DNA from: a beta proteobacterium KB13
GTDB taxonomy: Bacteria; Pseudomonadota; Gammaproteobacteria; Burkholderiales; Methylophilaceae
Direction of reading: 5' to 3'
NCBI GenBank assembly: GCA_000156155.1
Contig: DS995299.1
Location: 645,827 to 709,826 of the forward strand
Length of the DNA: 64,000 bases
Both the position numbers and the translations under genes were made by a program. This document shows positions 51,572 to 61,128 of the stretch, piece by piece (the stretch's first letter is position 1; the number at the start of each line of letters is the position of its first letter). Below the pieces are notes generated by a model. That model saw nothing but the letters and a program-made list of their open reading frames with translations, was not told the origin of the DNA and searched no databases.

Positions 51572-52717
51572 ATGAATAACGTTGCTGAAAAAAAAGTAAA
51601 AAAGGGAGTTGCCCTTGCAGGTGTAAATGCAGGTACTACAGCAGTTTGTACAGTTGGGCACACAGGAAATGATCTACATTATCGTGGTTACGACATTTTA
51701 GATCTAGCAAAATATTCTAATTTTGAGGAAGTGGCTTATTTATTGATTCATGGTGAATTGCCAAATTCTGCCCAATTATCAGCATACAAAGATAAACTTA
51801 AGACTCTTCGAGATATTCCAGATGCTGTCAAGATTGCTTTAGAGCAACTTCCAAAAAATTCACATCCAATGGACGTGATGCGAACAGGTTGCTCTGTCCT
51901 AGGAACAATTGAACAGGAAGGTGAAGATCGTGATATTGAAAAAACAAAAAATATTGCTGATCGCCTCATTTCTTGTTTTGGTTCAATGTTGATCTATTGG
52001 TATCATTTTTCACATAATGGAAAAAAAATAGATTGTGTCTCTGAAATGGATTCCATAGCAGGACATTTTCTATACTTATTGCATGGAAAAGCACCATCAG
52101 GGCTTCATGAAAAGGCAATGAATACTTCACTTGTATTGTATGCAGAGCATGAATTTAATGCATCTACTTTTACCTCTCGTGTCATTGCAGGAACCTTGTC
52201 CGATATGTATTCAGCGATCACAGGGGCTATTGGCGCACTTCGTGGACCGAAACATGGTGGCGCTAATGAAGCAGCGATGGAGATTATTGCGCGCTACAAA
52301 GATGCTGATGATGCTGAAAATGATATCCGTGAACGCATGGCTCGTAAAGAAATCATCATTGGTTTTGGACACCCTGTTTACACTATTGGTGACCCAAGAA
52401 ATGAAAGTATCAAATCTGTTTCAAGGGCACTATCAGAAGATGCTGGGGATATGAATTTATTTAACATCTCAGAAAGAATTGAGAAAGTGATGTGGGATGA
52501 GAAGAAAATGTTCCCTAATTTAGACTGGTACAGCGCATCAAGCTACCATCTGATGGGTATCCCAACTTCTATGTTTACTCCAATTTTCGTAATCTCAAGA
52601 ACAACAGGTTGGGCAGCTCATGTAATCGAACAAAGGATTGATAATAAAATTATCAGACCAAATGCAGAATATACCGGCCCAGATAACAGACCGTACACAA
52701 CAATAAATCAAAGATAA
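51572..52717 (+). CDS. prpC: 2-methylcitrate synthase
   Basis: PrpC condenses propionyl-CoA with oxaloacetate. The 381-residue citrate-synthase-fold protein has [28 protein letters not shown], characteristic of PrpC, the catalytic histidines in [16 protein letters not shown] and [13 protein letters not shown], and the C-terminal [14 protein letters not shown]. Its context with prpB and prpD supports methylcitrate rather than citrate synthase. Confidence 0.96.
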   Translation: MNNVAEKKVKKGVALAGVNAGTTAVCTVGHTGNDLHYRGYDILDLAKYSNFEEVAYLLIHGELPNSAQLSAYKDKLKTLRDIPDAVKIALEQLPKNSHPMDVMRTGCSVLGTIEQEGEDRDIEKTKNIADRLISCFGSMLIYWYHFSHNGKKIDCVSEMDSIAGHFLYLLHGKAPSGLHEKAMNTSLVLYAEHEFNASTFTSRVIAGTLSDMYSAITGAIGALRGPKHGGANEAAMEIIARYKDADDAENDIRERMARKEIIIGFGHPVYTIGDPRNESIKSVSRALSEDAGDMNLFNISERIEKVMWDEKKMFPNLDWYSASSYHLMGIPTSMFTPIFVISRTTGWAAHVIEQRIDNKIIRPNAEYTGPDNRPYTTINQR

Positions 52718-52730
52718 AGAAAGGTTAAAA

Positions 52731-54191
52731 ATGTCTTCACACATTTCTAATGTAAGACCTGAGCCCGATCAGGTCATCGTAGATATTGCAAAATATGCAA
52801 ATGAGTATGAAATTAACAGTGATGAGGCTATAGATACTGCAAGATATTGCTTAATGGATACATTGGGATGTGGTTTAGAGGCACTGAGTTACTCAGCATG
52901 CACTAAACTTTTAGGGCCAATTGTTCCAGGAACCATTGTTCCCAATGGTGCGAAAGTTCCAGGAACTAATTATCAATTAGATCCCATCAATGCTGCATTT
53001 AATATTGGTGCCATGATTCGATGGTTAGATTTCAATGACACTTGGCTGGCAGCTGAATGGGGTCATCCATCAGATAACTTGGGAGGTATTTTAGCGGTTG
53101 CAGATTGGCTATCAAGAACAAGGATTGCGGAGGGACAGCCCCCTCTCCTTATGAAAGATGTGCTCATCGCCATGGTCAAAGCCCATGAAATTCAAGGAGT
53201 GATCGCTCTTGAGAATAGTTTTAATCGAGTCGGTTTAGATCATGTGCTTTTAGTTAAAGTAGCCTCAACAGCGGTCGTTGCAAAGATGCTAGGAGCTACA
53301 TATGAGCAAATCATTGATGCTGTTTCAAATGCATGGTTAGATGGGCAAAGTCTGAGAACCTACCGCCACGCACCTAATACAGGTTCCCGAAAATCATGGG
53401 CTGCGGGTGATGCGACCAGCCGTGCTGTGCGATTATCGTTAATGGTAATGAAGGGTGAAATGGGATACCCATCCGCACTTAGTGCTAAAACATGGGGTTT
53501 TTATGATGTACTGTTTAAAGGCAAACCTTTTGAATTTACTCAGGCATACGGTTCCTATGTGATGGAAAATGTACTCTTTAAAATATCTTTTCCAGCTGAG
53601 TTTCATGCTCAAACCGCAGTGGAATGTGCCCTAGCGTTACATCCGAATAATATTGACTTGATAGATACTTTAGAGAAGATAGATAATATTGATCGAATTG
53701 AAATTAAAACGCATGAATCAGCGATCAGGATTATCGATAAAACAGGTCCACTAAATAACCCTGCCGATCGTGATCACTGCATACAGTACATGACTGCAAT
53801 CGGTTTACTCAAAGGCAATCTTAACGCGCAAGATTATGAGGACGAGGTAGCAAATGATCCACGAGTGGATGCACTTCGGGAAAAAATGACCTGTATTGAG
53901 AAGCCAGAATATACCAAAGATTATCTTGATCCCGATAAAAGATCGATTGCCAACGCAATACAAATTTTTTACAAAAATGGCTCATCTTCTGAACAGGTCG
54001 CGGTTGAATATCCGATTGGGCATCGACGACGCCGAAGCGAAGGGATTCCTGAATTGATTAAAAAATTTGAGATTAACCTGAAGCGTGAATTTGATGATAC
54101 TCAGTCTGAGAAAATTATGAATCTTAATTTAGATATTGATTTACTGCAAAAAACACCAGTAAATGAATATGTCGATCTATACACTAAGTAA
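52731..54191 (+). CDS. prpD: 2-methylcitrate dehydratase
   Basis: PrpD dehydrates 2-methylcitrate to 2-methylaconitate. The 486-residue protein has the MmgE/PrpD features [35 protein letters not shown] and [14 protein letters not shown]. The hydration of the product to methylisocitrate by aconitase B would have to come from elsewhere. It ends the rightward operon and overlaps a convergent small gene by 8 bases. Confidence 0.96.
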   Translation: MSSHISNVRPEPDQVIVDIAKYANEYEINSDEAIDTARYCLMDTLGCGLEALSYSACTKLLGPIVPGTIVPNGAKVPGTNYQLDPINAAFNIGAMIRWLDFNDTWLAAEWGHPSDNLGGILAVADWLSRTRIAEGQPPLLMKDVLIAMVKAHEIQGVIALENSFNRVGLDHVLLVKVASTAVVAKMLGATYEQIIDAVSNAWLDGQSLRTYRHAPNTGSRKSWAAGDATSRAVRLSLMVMKGEMGYPSALSAKTWGFYDVLFKGKPFEFTQAYGSYVMENVLFKISFPAEFHAQTAVECALALHPNNIDLIDTLEKIDNIDRIEIKTHESAIRIIDKTGPLNNPADRDHCIQYMTAIGLLKGNLNAQDYEDEVANDPRVDALREKMTCIEKPEYTKDYLDPDKRSIANAIQIFYKNGSSSEQVAVEYPIGHRRRRSEGIPELIKKFEINLKREFDDTQSEKIMNLNLDIDLLQKTPVNEYVDLYTK

Positions 54192-54423
54192 GCTCAGACT
54201 GAATTGCTCTTAATTCATCTAACGGATCTTGATATTCATCATATTCATGATCCGTTTGAGCATACCAATAACGACTGTTAGATTCATCTCCCTCAATTTT
54301 ATGAAGGACTGCATGGATCCAATTCGAATGATTTGAACGCATCTCTTGTACAATTTTGTGAGATGCATCCCATTCATCATTAATTGCTAAGTCAAGTGCC
54401 TTAATGAGATTATTATTACCCAC
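54184..54423 (-). CDS. Small conserved-looking cytosolic protein
   Basis: The 79-residue acidic, helical protein contains [18 protein letters not shown] then [20 protein letters not shown], a pattern I have seen in small uncharacterised proteobacterial proteins but cannot name. The start is GTG. Its first base overlaps the TAG stop of the zinc-finger gene, so it is the third gene of a cutA operon. Confidence 0.7.
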   Translation of the reverse strand: MGNNNLIKALDLAINDEWDASHKIVQEMRSNHSNWIHAVLHKIEGDESNSRYWYAQTDHEYDEYQDPLDELRAIQSELT

Positions 54424-54581
54424 TAATTCGATTCCTTTTGCTTTCTATATTCGCAACCAGGTAAATGATTTTCCAGTAACCCATTAATTGTTAAAGTGGA
54501 GACTTTACAAAATTGACACTGGTAATTATTCACACCCTCCTCAACTCTTTCTTGTGGGTAGTCAATAAAATATTTATTCAT
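54423..54581 (-). CDS. Small zinc-finger protein
   Basis: A 52-residue protein has a single C2HC-type finger: C22-x2-C25 (QCQFCKVS), then ENHLPGCEYR with H39 and C43. The N-terminus MNKYFIDYPQERV is acidic/aromatic. It overlaps the end of cutA by 8 bases and the next gene start by one base, consistent with a real, coupled gene. It may act in metal binding or as a small adaptor; function unknown. Confidence 0.65.
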   Translation of the reverse strand: MNKYFIDYPQERVEEGVNNYQCQFCKVSTLTINGLLENHLPGCEYRKQKESN

Positions 54582-54900
54582 TATTATCTGTCTCCTTTAT
54601 CATCCATTCTAAATATTTTTGCTCTACATGTACATTAAGCACAATTAACTCTGGTGTCTCGTATGGGTGATTTACTAGAAAAAAATTTTTTATTCCTTTG
54701 ATTTTCTTATTTGTAGTTTTCATGATCACCATTGTTTCAGCGTCTGTGGTGATTTTATTTTTCCACCAATACATCGACTGAACATTACCAATGACGTTAG
54801 CACATGCAATCAATCTTTGTTTGACTAATTCACTAATAAAAGGCTTACATTTATTTTTGGGTAATGTGGTTATGATGAGTTTAGGTCTATTAAACAACAT
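54574..54900 (-). CDS. cutA: Divalent cation tolerance protein CutA
   Basis: The 108-residue trimeric family member shows LVKQRLIACANVIGNVQSMYWWKNKI, TDAETMVIMKTT, HPYETPELIVLNV and YLEWM, all diagnostic. CutA is linked with copper tolerance and signalling, but its precise role is unclear. It is the first gene of a three-gene leftward micro-operon. Confidence 0.95.
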   Translation of the reverse strand: MLFNRPKLIITTLPKNKCKPFISELVKQRLIACANVIGNVQSMYWWKNKITTDAETMVIMKTTNKKIKGIKNFFLVNHPYETPELIVLNVHVEQKYLEWMIKETDNNE

Positions 54901-54945
54901 AAAAAACTATTCAAATGATTTTCAATACATTATAGTTGGAATCAT

Positions 54946-55149
54946 ATGTTATTTAGAAAACATTTAACAGAAGCTGGAAAACCTTACTGGAGACATTTTA
55001 TGTTTGCTTTTAGGGCTGGTTTCCTTCTAATTTATGCTGGAATTACTTCAATTATCCATGCGTTAATTCCATCTTTATTTCCTTTTGTAAGTCAGAAAAT
55101 TGTCCAAAGGTTAATTAAAGAATCTGAACAAGAAAGAAGATCAAAATGA
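54946..55149 (+). CDS. DUF6356-type small membrane protein
   Basis: The 67-residue protein contains HLTEAGKPYWRHFMFAFRAG, a hydrophobic helix FLLIYAGITSIIHALIPSLFPF and a charged C-terminus. This matches the DUF6356 pattern. It overlaps the peroxiredoxin gene by 4 bases. Confidence 0.7.
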   Translation: MLFRKHLTEAGKPYWRHFMFAFRAGFLLIYAGITSIIHALIPSLFPFVSQKIVQRLIKESEQERRSK

Positions 55150-55970
55150 AATATTTACTCATCCCCTTTTTAATCTTATTTAATTGTATCGGTCATGCAT
55201 TACAAATTGGGGATATGACTCCTGACTTTGATGCCAGCACAACGAAAGGCGATCTTAATTTTTACAAATGGTCCAAGGACAGTTGGGTGGTATTATTTTC
55301 TCACCCTGGAGACTTTACACCGGTCTGCACAACTGAGCTCGCATACGCTGCTTTTCTTCAGCCCGAATTTACTGATAAGAATGTCAAACTTATCGGCCTT
55401 AGTGTCGATTCACTTGAGGATCACAAGGAGTGGATCCCGCACGTCAATGCTTATAAAGATAAGATTAAAACAGAGTTTTCACTTGAAAAATCTTTGGATA
55501 AATTTACTGATGTGTTTAAAAGTCGTCCTGATGTGGATTACCCGATCATCGCCGACACCTCAATGGAGATTGCAAAAATATTTGATATGATTCACCCGAA
55601 TGCCAACCCTAATGAAAGTGCCTTTGGGATTAAACATAAAGCCACCGTTCGATCTGTGTTTATTATTTCGCCTGATAAAAAAGTCCAAACCATTCTCACC
55701 TACCCCATGCACGTCGGAAGAAACTTTTATGAAATTCTCAGGACTGTTGAAGCCCTTCAAGTCGCAGATAAATATAAAGTTTCTACGCCTGCAAATTGGA
55801 GCCCAGGGGATGAGGTGATTGTACCAACCTATATTACCAACGACATGATCGAAGAACATTATTCAACTAGTGAATTTACCGAACACCAAAAATATTTAAG
55901 AATGATCGAACAGCCAGGTTTTTATCAAGGAAATAAAAATAGAAATAAAAGCCGGATATATAAAAAATGA
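55146..55970 (+). CDS. Exported 1-Cys peroxiredoxin (Prx6 type)
   Basis: The 274-residue protein has a signal peptide (first ~18 residues), then a Prx6-type peroxiredoxin. The active-site motif FSHPGDFTPVCTTEL has the peroxidatic C61, and WIPHVNAY and ILRTVEALQVADKYKVSTPANW follow. No resolving cysteine is seen in the mature protein. Most Prx6 proteins are cytosolic, so export is unusual; it would detoxify peroxides in the periplasm. It ends in a polar, basic tail. Confidence 0.9.
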   Translation: MKYLLIPFLILFNCIGHALQIGDMTPDFDASTTKGDLNFYKWSKDSWVVLFSHPGDFTPVCTTELAYAAFLQPEFTDKNVKLIGLSVDSLEDHKEWIPHVNAYKDKIKTEFSLEKSLDKFTDVFKSRPDVDYPIIADTSMEIAKIFDMIHPNANPNESAFGIKHKATVRSVFIISPDKKVQTILTYPMHVGRNFYEILRTVEALQVADKYKVSTPANWSPGDEVIVPTYITNDMIEEHYSTSEFTEHQKYLRMIEQPGFYQGNKNRNKSRIYKK

Positions 55971-56789
55971 TTAATTCACGTCAAGAATTGTTAGTGTGCC
56001 TGCCTTCATGTCAGGGATGTAAACTTTTTTGTTATCCTGACTTAGGCTAATATCGGCTGCCGCTTCAAACTTGTCATTTATCAGTTCAGCTTTACCTGCA
56101 ATCAACTTGTAAAGTTTACCTTCTAACCAACTGCTTAAAAAGAAGGTATCTTTCACTTTTGCAATTCCATCGCCACCATTAAATCCCTCAGCTATTTTCT
56201 TGAAAGATTTTTTATTTAAATCAGCCTCAAAAAACTCACCGGCCCAGTCCAAAACATAGAGTGCATCTCCATCCAGAAGAAGGCCGTTGGGAGCTTTAAT
56301 TAAATTTCTCTCATCCTCAAATATAGTTTCAATTTCACCCGAGGTTTTAATTATAAAGATCTGACCAGTGCTCTTAAAATCACCTGAATCAGAGACGTAT
56401 AAATTTCCCTTATCATCCACATCAATATCATTCAAAAAGACCGGACTTCTTGGAAATTGCATTGTTCCTGCATAAACAGCAGACGTTTTATTTTCAATAT
56501 CTACCTCAACAACCACATCTCGATCAGTCACATATAGTTTGTTATCAAACAATACCAAACCTTTTGGATCATATAAGTCATCAACGATCGTTGTTAAATT
56601 TCCACTTTTATCAATCATTGTAATTTTCCCGTCTTTATCAACATCTCGTTCGCCTATTTCTGAGACATAAATATTACCGTCTTTATCCTCGATAACTGAT
56701 TCAGGCATCTTGAAACCCTCGATGACAACATCAGCAAATACTGAATTAGATAACAAATTTAAACTTAATAAAATCCAAAGTAATCTCAT
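55971..56789 (-). CDS. Exported SMP-30/NHL-like beta-propeller protein
   Basis: The 272-residue protein has a signal peptide (MRLLWILLSLNLLSNSVFA) and repeated propeller blades of the SMP-30/NHL type: MPESVIEDKDGNIYVSEIG, FLNDIDVDDKGNLYVSDSG, APNGLLLDGDALYVLDWAG. It could be a lactonase acting on the product of the sugar dehydrogenase encoded just before it, a pairing that makes chemical sense, but catalytic residues cannot be assigned. The gap between the two is 15 bases. Confidence 0.75.
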   Translation of the reverse strand: MRLLWILLSLNLLSNSVFADVVIEGFKMPESVIEDKDGNIYVSEIGERDVDKDGKITMIDKSGNLTTIVDDLYDPKGLVLFDNKLYVTDRDVVVEVDIENKTSAVYAGTMQFPRSPVFLNDIDVDDKGNLYVSDSGDFKSTGQIFIIKTSGEIETIFEDERNLIKAPNGLLLDGDALYVLDWAGEFFEADLNKKSFKKIAEGFNGGDGIAKVKDTFFLSSWLEGKLYKLIAGKAELINDKFEAAADISLSQDNKKVYIPDMKAGTLTILDVN

Positions 56790-56804
56790 AGTCGTTCCTA
56801 ATAA

Positions 56805-57935
56805 TTAACGTGTTAATTTCCAAACTGGTGATTTTCTTAGATCAGTAATTAGATAGATATCGCCAACTTGATCGATCTCAAAATCACGTATACGGCCTAT
56901 ATCGCCTCCCAGGATAACTTCCTCACCAACAATGTTTCCGTCTTCAAAATCCAATCGAATGAGACTTTCCCCATCAAGAGAGCAGACAATTAAATCACCT
57001 TGCCACTCAGGAAAGGTTTGTCCTGAATAAAATTGTACACTGCTGATGGCCATCGAAGGCACCCAGTTCAGTTTTGTTGAAGTAAATTGATCATCGAATG
57101 GTGATTTACCAATCTTGATACCAGTATATTCACTTCCGCCCCATGATATATGTTTCCAGCCAAAATTTGCTCCATGTTGAGCGATCGCAATATGATCTCC
57201 ACCTCTGGGGCCGTGACTCGAAAATAAAATATCATTTTCTGGTGTCAAAGTAATTCCTTGTGGATTTCTTACACCGATGGAGTATATTTCAGGGAGCCAA
57301 TCAGGATGAGATGTAAAGTGGGGGTTATCACTTGGAACTGACCCATCTGTTTTAATTCGAATGATGCTTCCTGGATGGGTATTCGGATCTTGTGCAATCA
57401 TCTCACCACCTCGCTCACCAAAACCGGCATATAGATTGTCATCTTTAATTACAATACGTGACCCATAGTGCCTATTTTCTTTTAACTTAGGTGCGGCTAT
57501 TAGAAGATTTTGAAAATCTGTAATTTCATTAGCCTGAAACTTGCCCTTTGCAATAGCTGAACTTGAAAATTTACCATCATGATCATAGCTGTAGGTAAAA
57601 TATAAATATTCGTCATTTGGATTGAAATAAACGTCCAACAGACCTCCCTGTTTACCTCCAGGTTTGTATTCAACGTGTTGGATATTATGATTAATTTGGG
57701 TTTTGCCAGCATTTTTTTTATTGAATTTAAATAAACCGCCCCCTTTTTCTGAAATGATCATCTCTTCATTATTAAGTGAGGTTATACCCCAGGGGTGCTC
57801 AAAGGAAACATCAAGTTTTTGTAATTTATAATCTGAATTAGTTTTAGAATACTTTTTATAATTACTTATTTTTTGATCAGCTATAGCAAATGACATCTGC
57901 AAGCTTAAAACGAAAATAATTATTTTAATGGGCAT
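56805..57935 (-). CDS. Exported PQQ-dependent sugar (aldose) dehydrogenase
   Basis: The 376-residue protein has a signal peptide and the soluble aldose dehydrogenase (GDH-B/Asd) beta-propeller. It includes SFEHPWGITSLNNEEMIISEKGG, GGLLDVYFNPNDEYLYFTYS, GERGGEMIAQDPNTHPGSI and IYSIGVRNPQGITL. The GHD-type motif usual around the catalytic histidine is not obvious, so activity is likely but unproven. PQQ would be available in a methylotroph. It starts the two-gene propeller operon. Confidence 0.85.
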   Translation of the reverse strand: MPIKIIIFVLSLQMSFAIADQKISNYKKYSKTNSDYKLQKLDVSFEHPWGITSLNNEEMIISEKGGGLFKFNKKNAGKTQINHNIQHVEYKPGGKQGGLLDVYFNPNDEYLYFTYSYDHDGKFSSSAIAKGKFQANEITDFQNLLIAAPKLKENRHYGSRIVIKDDNLYAGFGERGGEMIAQDPNTHPGSIIRIKTDGSVPSDNPHFTSHPDWLPEIYSIGVRNPQGITLTPENDILFSSHGPRGGDHIAIAQHGANFGWKHISWGGSEYTGIKIGKSPFDDQFTSTKLNWVPSMAISSVQFYSGQTFPEWQGDLIVCSLDGESLIRLDFEDGNIVGEEVILGGDIGRIRDFEIDQVGDIYLITDLRKSPVWKLTR

Positions 57936-58018
57936 GTGAATATCTATTAATTAAAGATTTTAGATAGCTGTCAGGAGAAAAGTTTCAGAATATTTGTTTT
58001 GATTTTAATGGAAGAAAA

Positions 58019-58108
58019 TGGCGGAAGAGGTGAGATTCGAACTCACGGTGGGCGCGAACCCACGTCGGTTTTCAAGACCGGTGCATTAAACCACTCTGCC
58101 ACTCTTCC
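58019..58108 (-). tRNA. tRNA-Ser (anticodon TGA)
   Basis: The reverse strand folds as a class II tRNA. The acceptor GGAAGAG pairs with CTCTTCC, the anticodon loop is CTTGAAA (anticodon TGA), and a long variable arm (CGTGGGTTCGCGCCCACCG) precedes T arm GAGTTCGAATCTC. CCA is encoded. Confidence 0.97.
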
Positions 58109-58146
58109 GTGGTGCAGATTTTATCATAGGTTTGAAATCTACAAAA

Positions 58147-58659
58147 CTAATCTTTAAATATTTCTTCATGAAAACCAAAGTATCGATAATCCTCAATTTT
58201 CATTGGATATAAAATACCATCTAAATGATCGCATTCATGCTGTACGACACGAGCATGAAAATCCTCCACTTCCCTTTCTATTTTATTACCCTCAGCATCA
58301 TACCCCTCATACTTAATATGAGTAAACCTCGGCACGACTCCTCTAAGACCAGGGACAGACAAACAACCCTCCCAGCCATTTTCTTTTTCATCTGACAATG
58401 GTGTAATGATCGGATTAATGAGGACGGTAAATGGTACAGAGTCTGCTTCTGGATAACGATCGTTTGTATCAAACCCAAAGATGACTAGGCGCTTAAAAAC
58501 ACCAATCTGAGGAGCAGCTAAGCCAGCTCCATCATTGGCTTTCATGGTCTCTTTCATATCATCAATAAGAGTTGTAAGGTCTTCCTTTTCAAAGTCTACC
58601 GGCTCGCTTACCTTGAGTAACTCAGGATTACCCATTTTAAGAATATCTCTAATAGCCAT
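58147..58659 (-). CDS. def: Peptide deformylase
   Basis: The enzyme removes the formyl group from nascent proteins. The 170-residue protein has the three motifs [19 protein letters not shown] and QHECDHLDG, which supply the metal ligands Cys and two His and the catalytic Glu. It overlaps the nucleoside phosphorylase gene by 11 bases, in an operon of two. Confidence 0.97.
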   Translation of the reverse strand: MAIRDILKMGNPELLKVSEPVDFEKEDLTTLIDDMKETMKANDGAGLAAPQIGVFKRLVIFGFDTNDRYPEADSVPFTVLINPIITPLSDEKENGWEGCLSVPGLRGVVPRFTHIKYEGYDAEGNKIEREVEDFHARVVQHECDHLDGILYPMKIEDYRYFGFHEEIFKD

Positions 58660-59395
58660 GTGTTTTTACAAGATGAACAAGAATATCGATGGTGTTTTTA
58701 ATGGTCTGCTCCGAACTATGATTGAGCATGGCAGACGAGATTCCCTCAGCACTTTCTCCCCTTCCAGCCGCATGATTCGCCACTGGACAGATTGCTACAT
58801 AGCTTAAATTTAACTCACGAGCCAACACTGCCTCTGGCATCGCCGTCATCCCCACAATCGTTGCTCCATCTTTTTCATAACGATCAATTTCAGCTGCCGT
58901 TTCCAATCGAGGGCCTTGGGTTGCTGCATACACCCCTTCGGTTACAAAGTTGTATGTTAATTTTTGAACAGATTGAATAATAATTTCCCTTAAACTCATG
59001 TCATAGGGATAGGTGAAATCAATGTGTTTCACCGGATTATCTATTCCATCAAAGAAGGTATTATTTCTTCCATAAGTGTAATCGATAATCTGATGAGGTA
59101 TAACAAAGTCTCCAACCTTGATTGATTTTTCAATAGACCCTACTGAGGCAATTGAGATAATAGACTTAACACCTACAGATTGAAGGGCCCAAATATTTGC
59201 TCGATAATTAATATGGTGAGGAGCTAAAGTATGATTAGCGCCATGTCTGGCTAGAAAAATCACCTCTTTTCCTCCCAGATTACCAAAAATCAAGGGTTCT
59301 GATGGCTGGCCATAAGGAGTTTTGACAATTTCACGACGAATTATTTCCAACCCCTTAATATTACATAACCCAGATCCACCGATTATCGCTAGCAA
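58649..59395 (-). CDS. S-methyl-5'-thioadenosine/thioinosine phosphorylase
   Basis: The 248-residue purine nucleoside phosphorylase family enzyme has the start [45 protein letters not shown] and [10 protein letters not shown], followed by [17 protein letters not shown]. It recycles the methylthio-nucleoside made in polyamine synthesis. Whether it prefers the adenine or inosine form cannot be decided here. It is divergent from hpnC. Confidence 0.92.
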   Translation of the reverse strand: MLAIIGGSGLCNIKGLEIIRREIVKTPYGQPSEPLIFGNLGGKEVIFLARHGANHTLAPHHINYRANIWALQSVGVKSIISIASVGSIEKSIKVGDFVIPHQIIDYTYGRNNTFFDGIDNPVKHIDFTYPYDMSLREIIIQSVQKLTYNFVTEGVYAATQGPRLETAAEIDRYEKDGATIVGMTAMPEAVLARELNLSYVAICPVANHAAGRGESAEGISSAMLNHSSEQTIKNTIDILVHLVKTHGY

Positions 59396-59422
59396 AATAA
59401 TTTATCCTTATATAATAATTAA

Positions 59423-60262
59423 ATGAAATCAAATAATTATACAAGTCTAAAAGATAATCGTGTAATCAAAAAGCATTATGAAAACTTTTCTATTGCTAAA
59501 TTTTTACCCAAAGAGAATAAAAATGCCATTATTACCATTTATGCTTTCGCTCGTATTGGTGACGATATTGCAGATAACGAAAATCTTTCAGCAAAAGAAA
59601 AACAAGATCAACTTAAAAAAATAAAATCTCAGTTAGATGTAATAAAAAACCACAGAATGCCAAGCGAACCTTTGTTTGTCGACTTATTTCACCTCATTAA
59701 AACTTATAAACTGAATATTCAATACTTCTACCAACTCCTCGATGCTTTTTTTCAGGATACAACCAAAAAGAAATACAAAAATGAAAAGGAGTTATTTGAT
59801 TATTACGAAGATGCTGCAAATGCTGCTGGGAGGTTATATCTTCAAGTCAACCAACTTGATTCAAAAGAAACCTATAAGTATGCAAATCATGTTTGTTCTG
59901 CTTTTGCTATGATAGACATGATTCAAGATATCCAGGAAGATCTTAATAAAGATAGGGTTTATCTTCCAGAATCATTGATCAAACAATACGAAATAGATGT
60001 TTCAGCACTTAAAAAAGGTCAATTTCATGGAGATTGGCAGAATTTTAAAAATTATTGGACCGATCAAATCAATAATCGCTTAGTATTGGGAAAAGGTATT
60101 CTTAACTATGGTAATTGGCGTTTTAAGTTAGAAATGAAATTATTAATATCAGCTGGTATCATGCTTAGTCGAAAAATCAAAAAAAGGGGAAACCCTTTCA
60201 ATATAAAAATGGGTCCAATAAGTTGGTTTATTGTTTTTACAAAGGCAATTTTTCTTCGATGA
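59423..60262 (+). CDS. hpnC: Squalene synthase HpnC (hopanoid pathway)
   Basis: HpnC converts hydroxysqualene-related intermediates from presqualene diphosphate on the way to squalene. The 279-residue prenyl-synthase-fold protein has the Asp-rich motifs ARIGDDIADNE and MIDMIQDIQEDLNKDRVYLP. It overlaps hpnD by 4 bases (ATGA). HpnE and squalene-hopene cyclase are not in the window. Confidence 0.9.
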   Translation: MKSNNYTSLKDNRVIKKHYENFSIAKFLPKENKNAIITIYAFARIGDDIADNENLSAKEKQDQLKKIKSQLDVIKNHRMPSEPLFVDLFHLIKTYKLNIQYFYQLLDAFFQDTTKKKYKNEKELFDYYEDAANAAGRLYLQVNQLDSKETYKYANHVCSAFAMIDMIQDIQEDLNKDRVYLPESLIKQYEIDVSALKKGQFHGDWQNFKNYWTDQINNRLVLGKGILNYGNWRFKLEMKLLISAGIMLSRKIKKRGNPFNIKMGPISWFIVFTKAIFLR

Positions 60263-61101
60263 GACCTGATCAATATTGCAAAAACAAACTTAAAGAGAGC
60301 AAAACCAATTTCGCGTTGCCTTTTATCTTTCTCAATCCCCAAAAGAAAAAGGCTCTCATTGCCTTATATGCCTTTTGCCGAGAGGTAGATGACATCGCTG
60401 ATAATTGCATAGAGTACGAGGTTGGTTTAGCGAAATTAGACTGGTGGCACTCCGAAATTAACAACTTATACCAAGACAATCCGCAACACCCTGTAACCAA
60501 AGCCCTGCTAGAGCCTGTGCGTAAATATAATCTAAATCAAAATTACTTCATAGAAATCATTGATGGGATGAAGATGGATCTAGATTTCAATCGATATGAG
60601 GATTTCAAGCAACTCCAGTTGTATACCTATCGAGCAGCCTCGGTTGTGGGTATCTTAGCGGCTCATATATTTGGATTCGAGAACAAAAAAACTCTAGATT
60701 ATGCCCATAACCTTGGTATCGCATTGCAGCTAACCAATATTATTCGTGATGTAGGTGAGGATATTCGAAGAAATAGAATTTATATTCCATTAAATGACTT
60801 AAAACAATTTAAGATTGATGAAAATGATTTTAAAGGCCATGTAGACCCTAAAAAACTTATTAATTTAATGGAATATCAAATTAAGCGAGCTAAGTCATTT
60901 TACAGTAAGGCTTTTTCACTGCTCCCAAAAGAAGATAAGAACAGGCAACTTCCTGGAATGATGATGGGTTATATTTACTATGATTTGTTGCTATCGATTG
61001 AGGAAGGTAATTTAGCCAATATTCTTAATGAGCGAACTCAGCTCACACCAATAAGAAAATTTTATATAATATTAAAAACTATATTAAAAATAATAACTTA
61101 G
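60259..61101 (+). CDS. hpnD: Presqualene diphosphate synthase HpnD
   Basis: HpnD condenses two farnesyl diphosphates to presqualene diphosphate. With the ATG at 60259 the product is 280 residues; a longer frame from 60223 adds 12 unlikely residues inside hpnC. The two Asp-rich motifs are in YAFCREVDDIADN and LTNIIRDVGEDIRRNRIY. It ends at a weak AT-only hairpin shared with radA. Confidence 0.92.
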   Translation: MRPDQYCKNKLKESKTNFALPFIFLNPQKKKALIALYAFCREVDDIADNCIEYEVGLAKLDWWHSEINNLYQDNPQHPVTKALLEPVRKYNLNQNYFIEIIDGMKMDLDFNRYEDFKQLQLYTYRAASVVGILAAHIFGFENKKTLDYAHNLGIALQLTNIIRDVGEDIRRNRIYIPLNDLKQFKIDENDFKGHVDPKKLINLMEYQIKRAKSFYSKAFSLLPKEDKNRQLPGMMMGYIYYDLLLSIEEGNLANILNERTQLTPIRKFYIILKTILKIIT

Positions 61102-61128
61102 AATAATAATTTAATTTAAATTATTATT
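61102..61128. terminator. AT-only hairpin between convergent hpnD and radA
   Basis: AATAATAATTTAA pairs perfectly with TTAAATTATTATT, giving a 12-bp effective stem with a minimal loop, followed by T-rich sequence on the + strand. It lies exactly between the two stop codons, so a bidirectional terminator is likely although G-C pairs are lacking. Confidence 0.45.

Noticed and set aside
52131-52454. 107-codon second frame inside prpC
   Set aside because: Same-strand shadow within a conserved enzyme, methionine- and leucine-rich without meaning.
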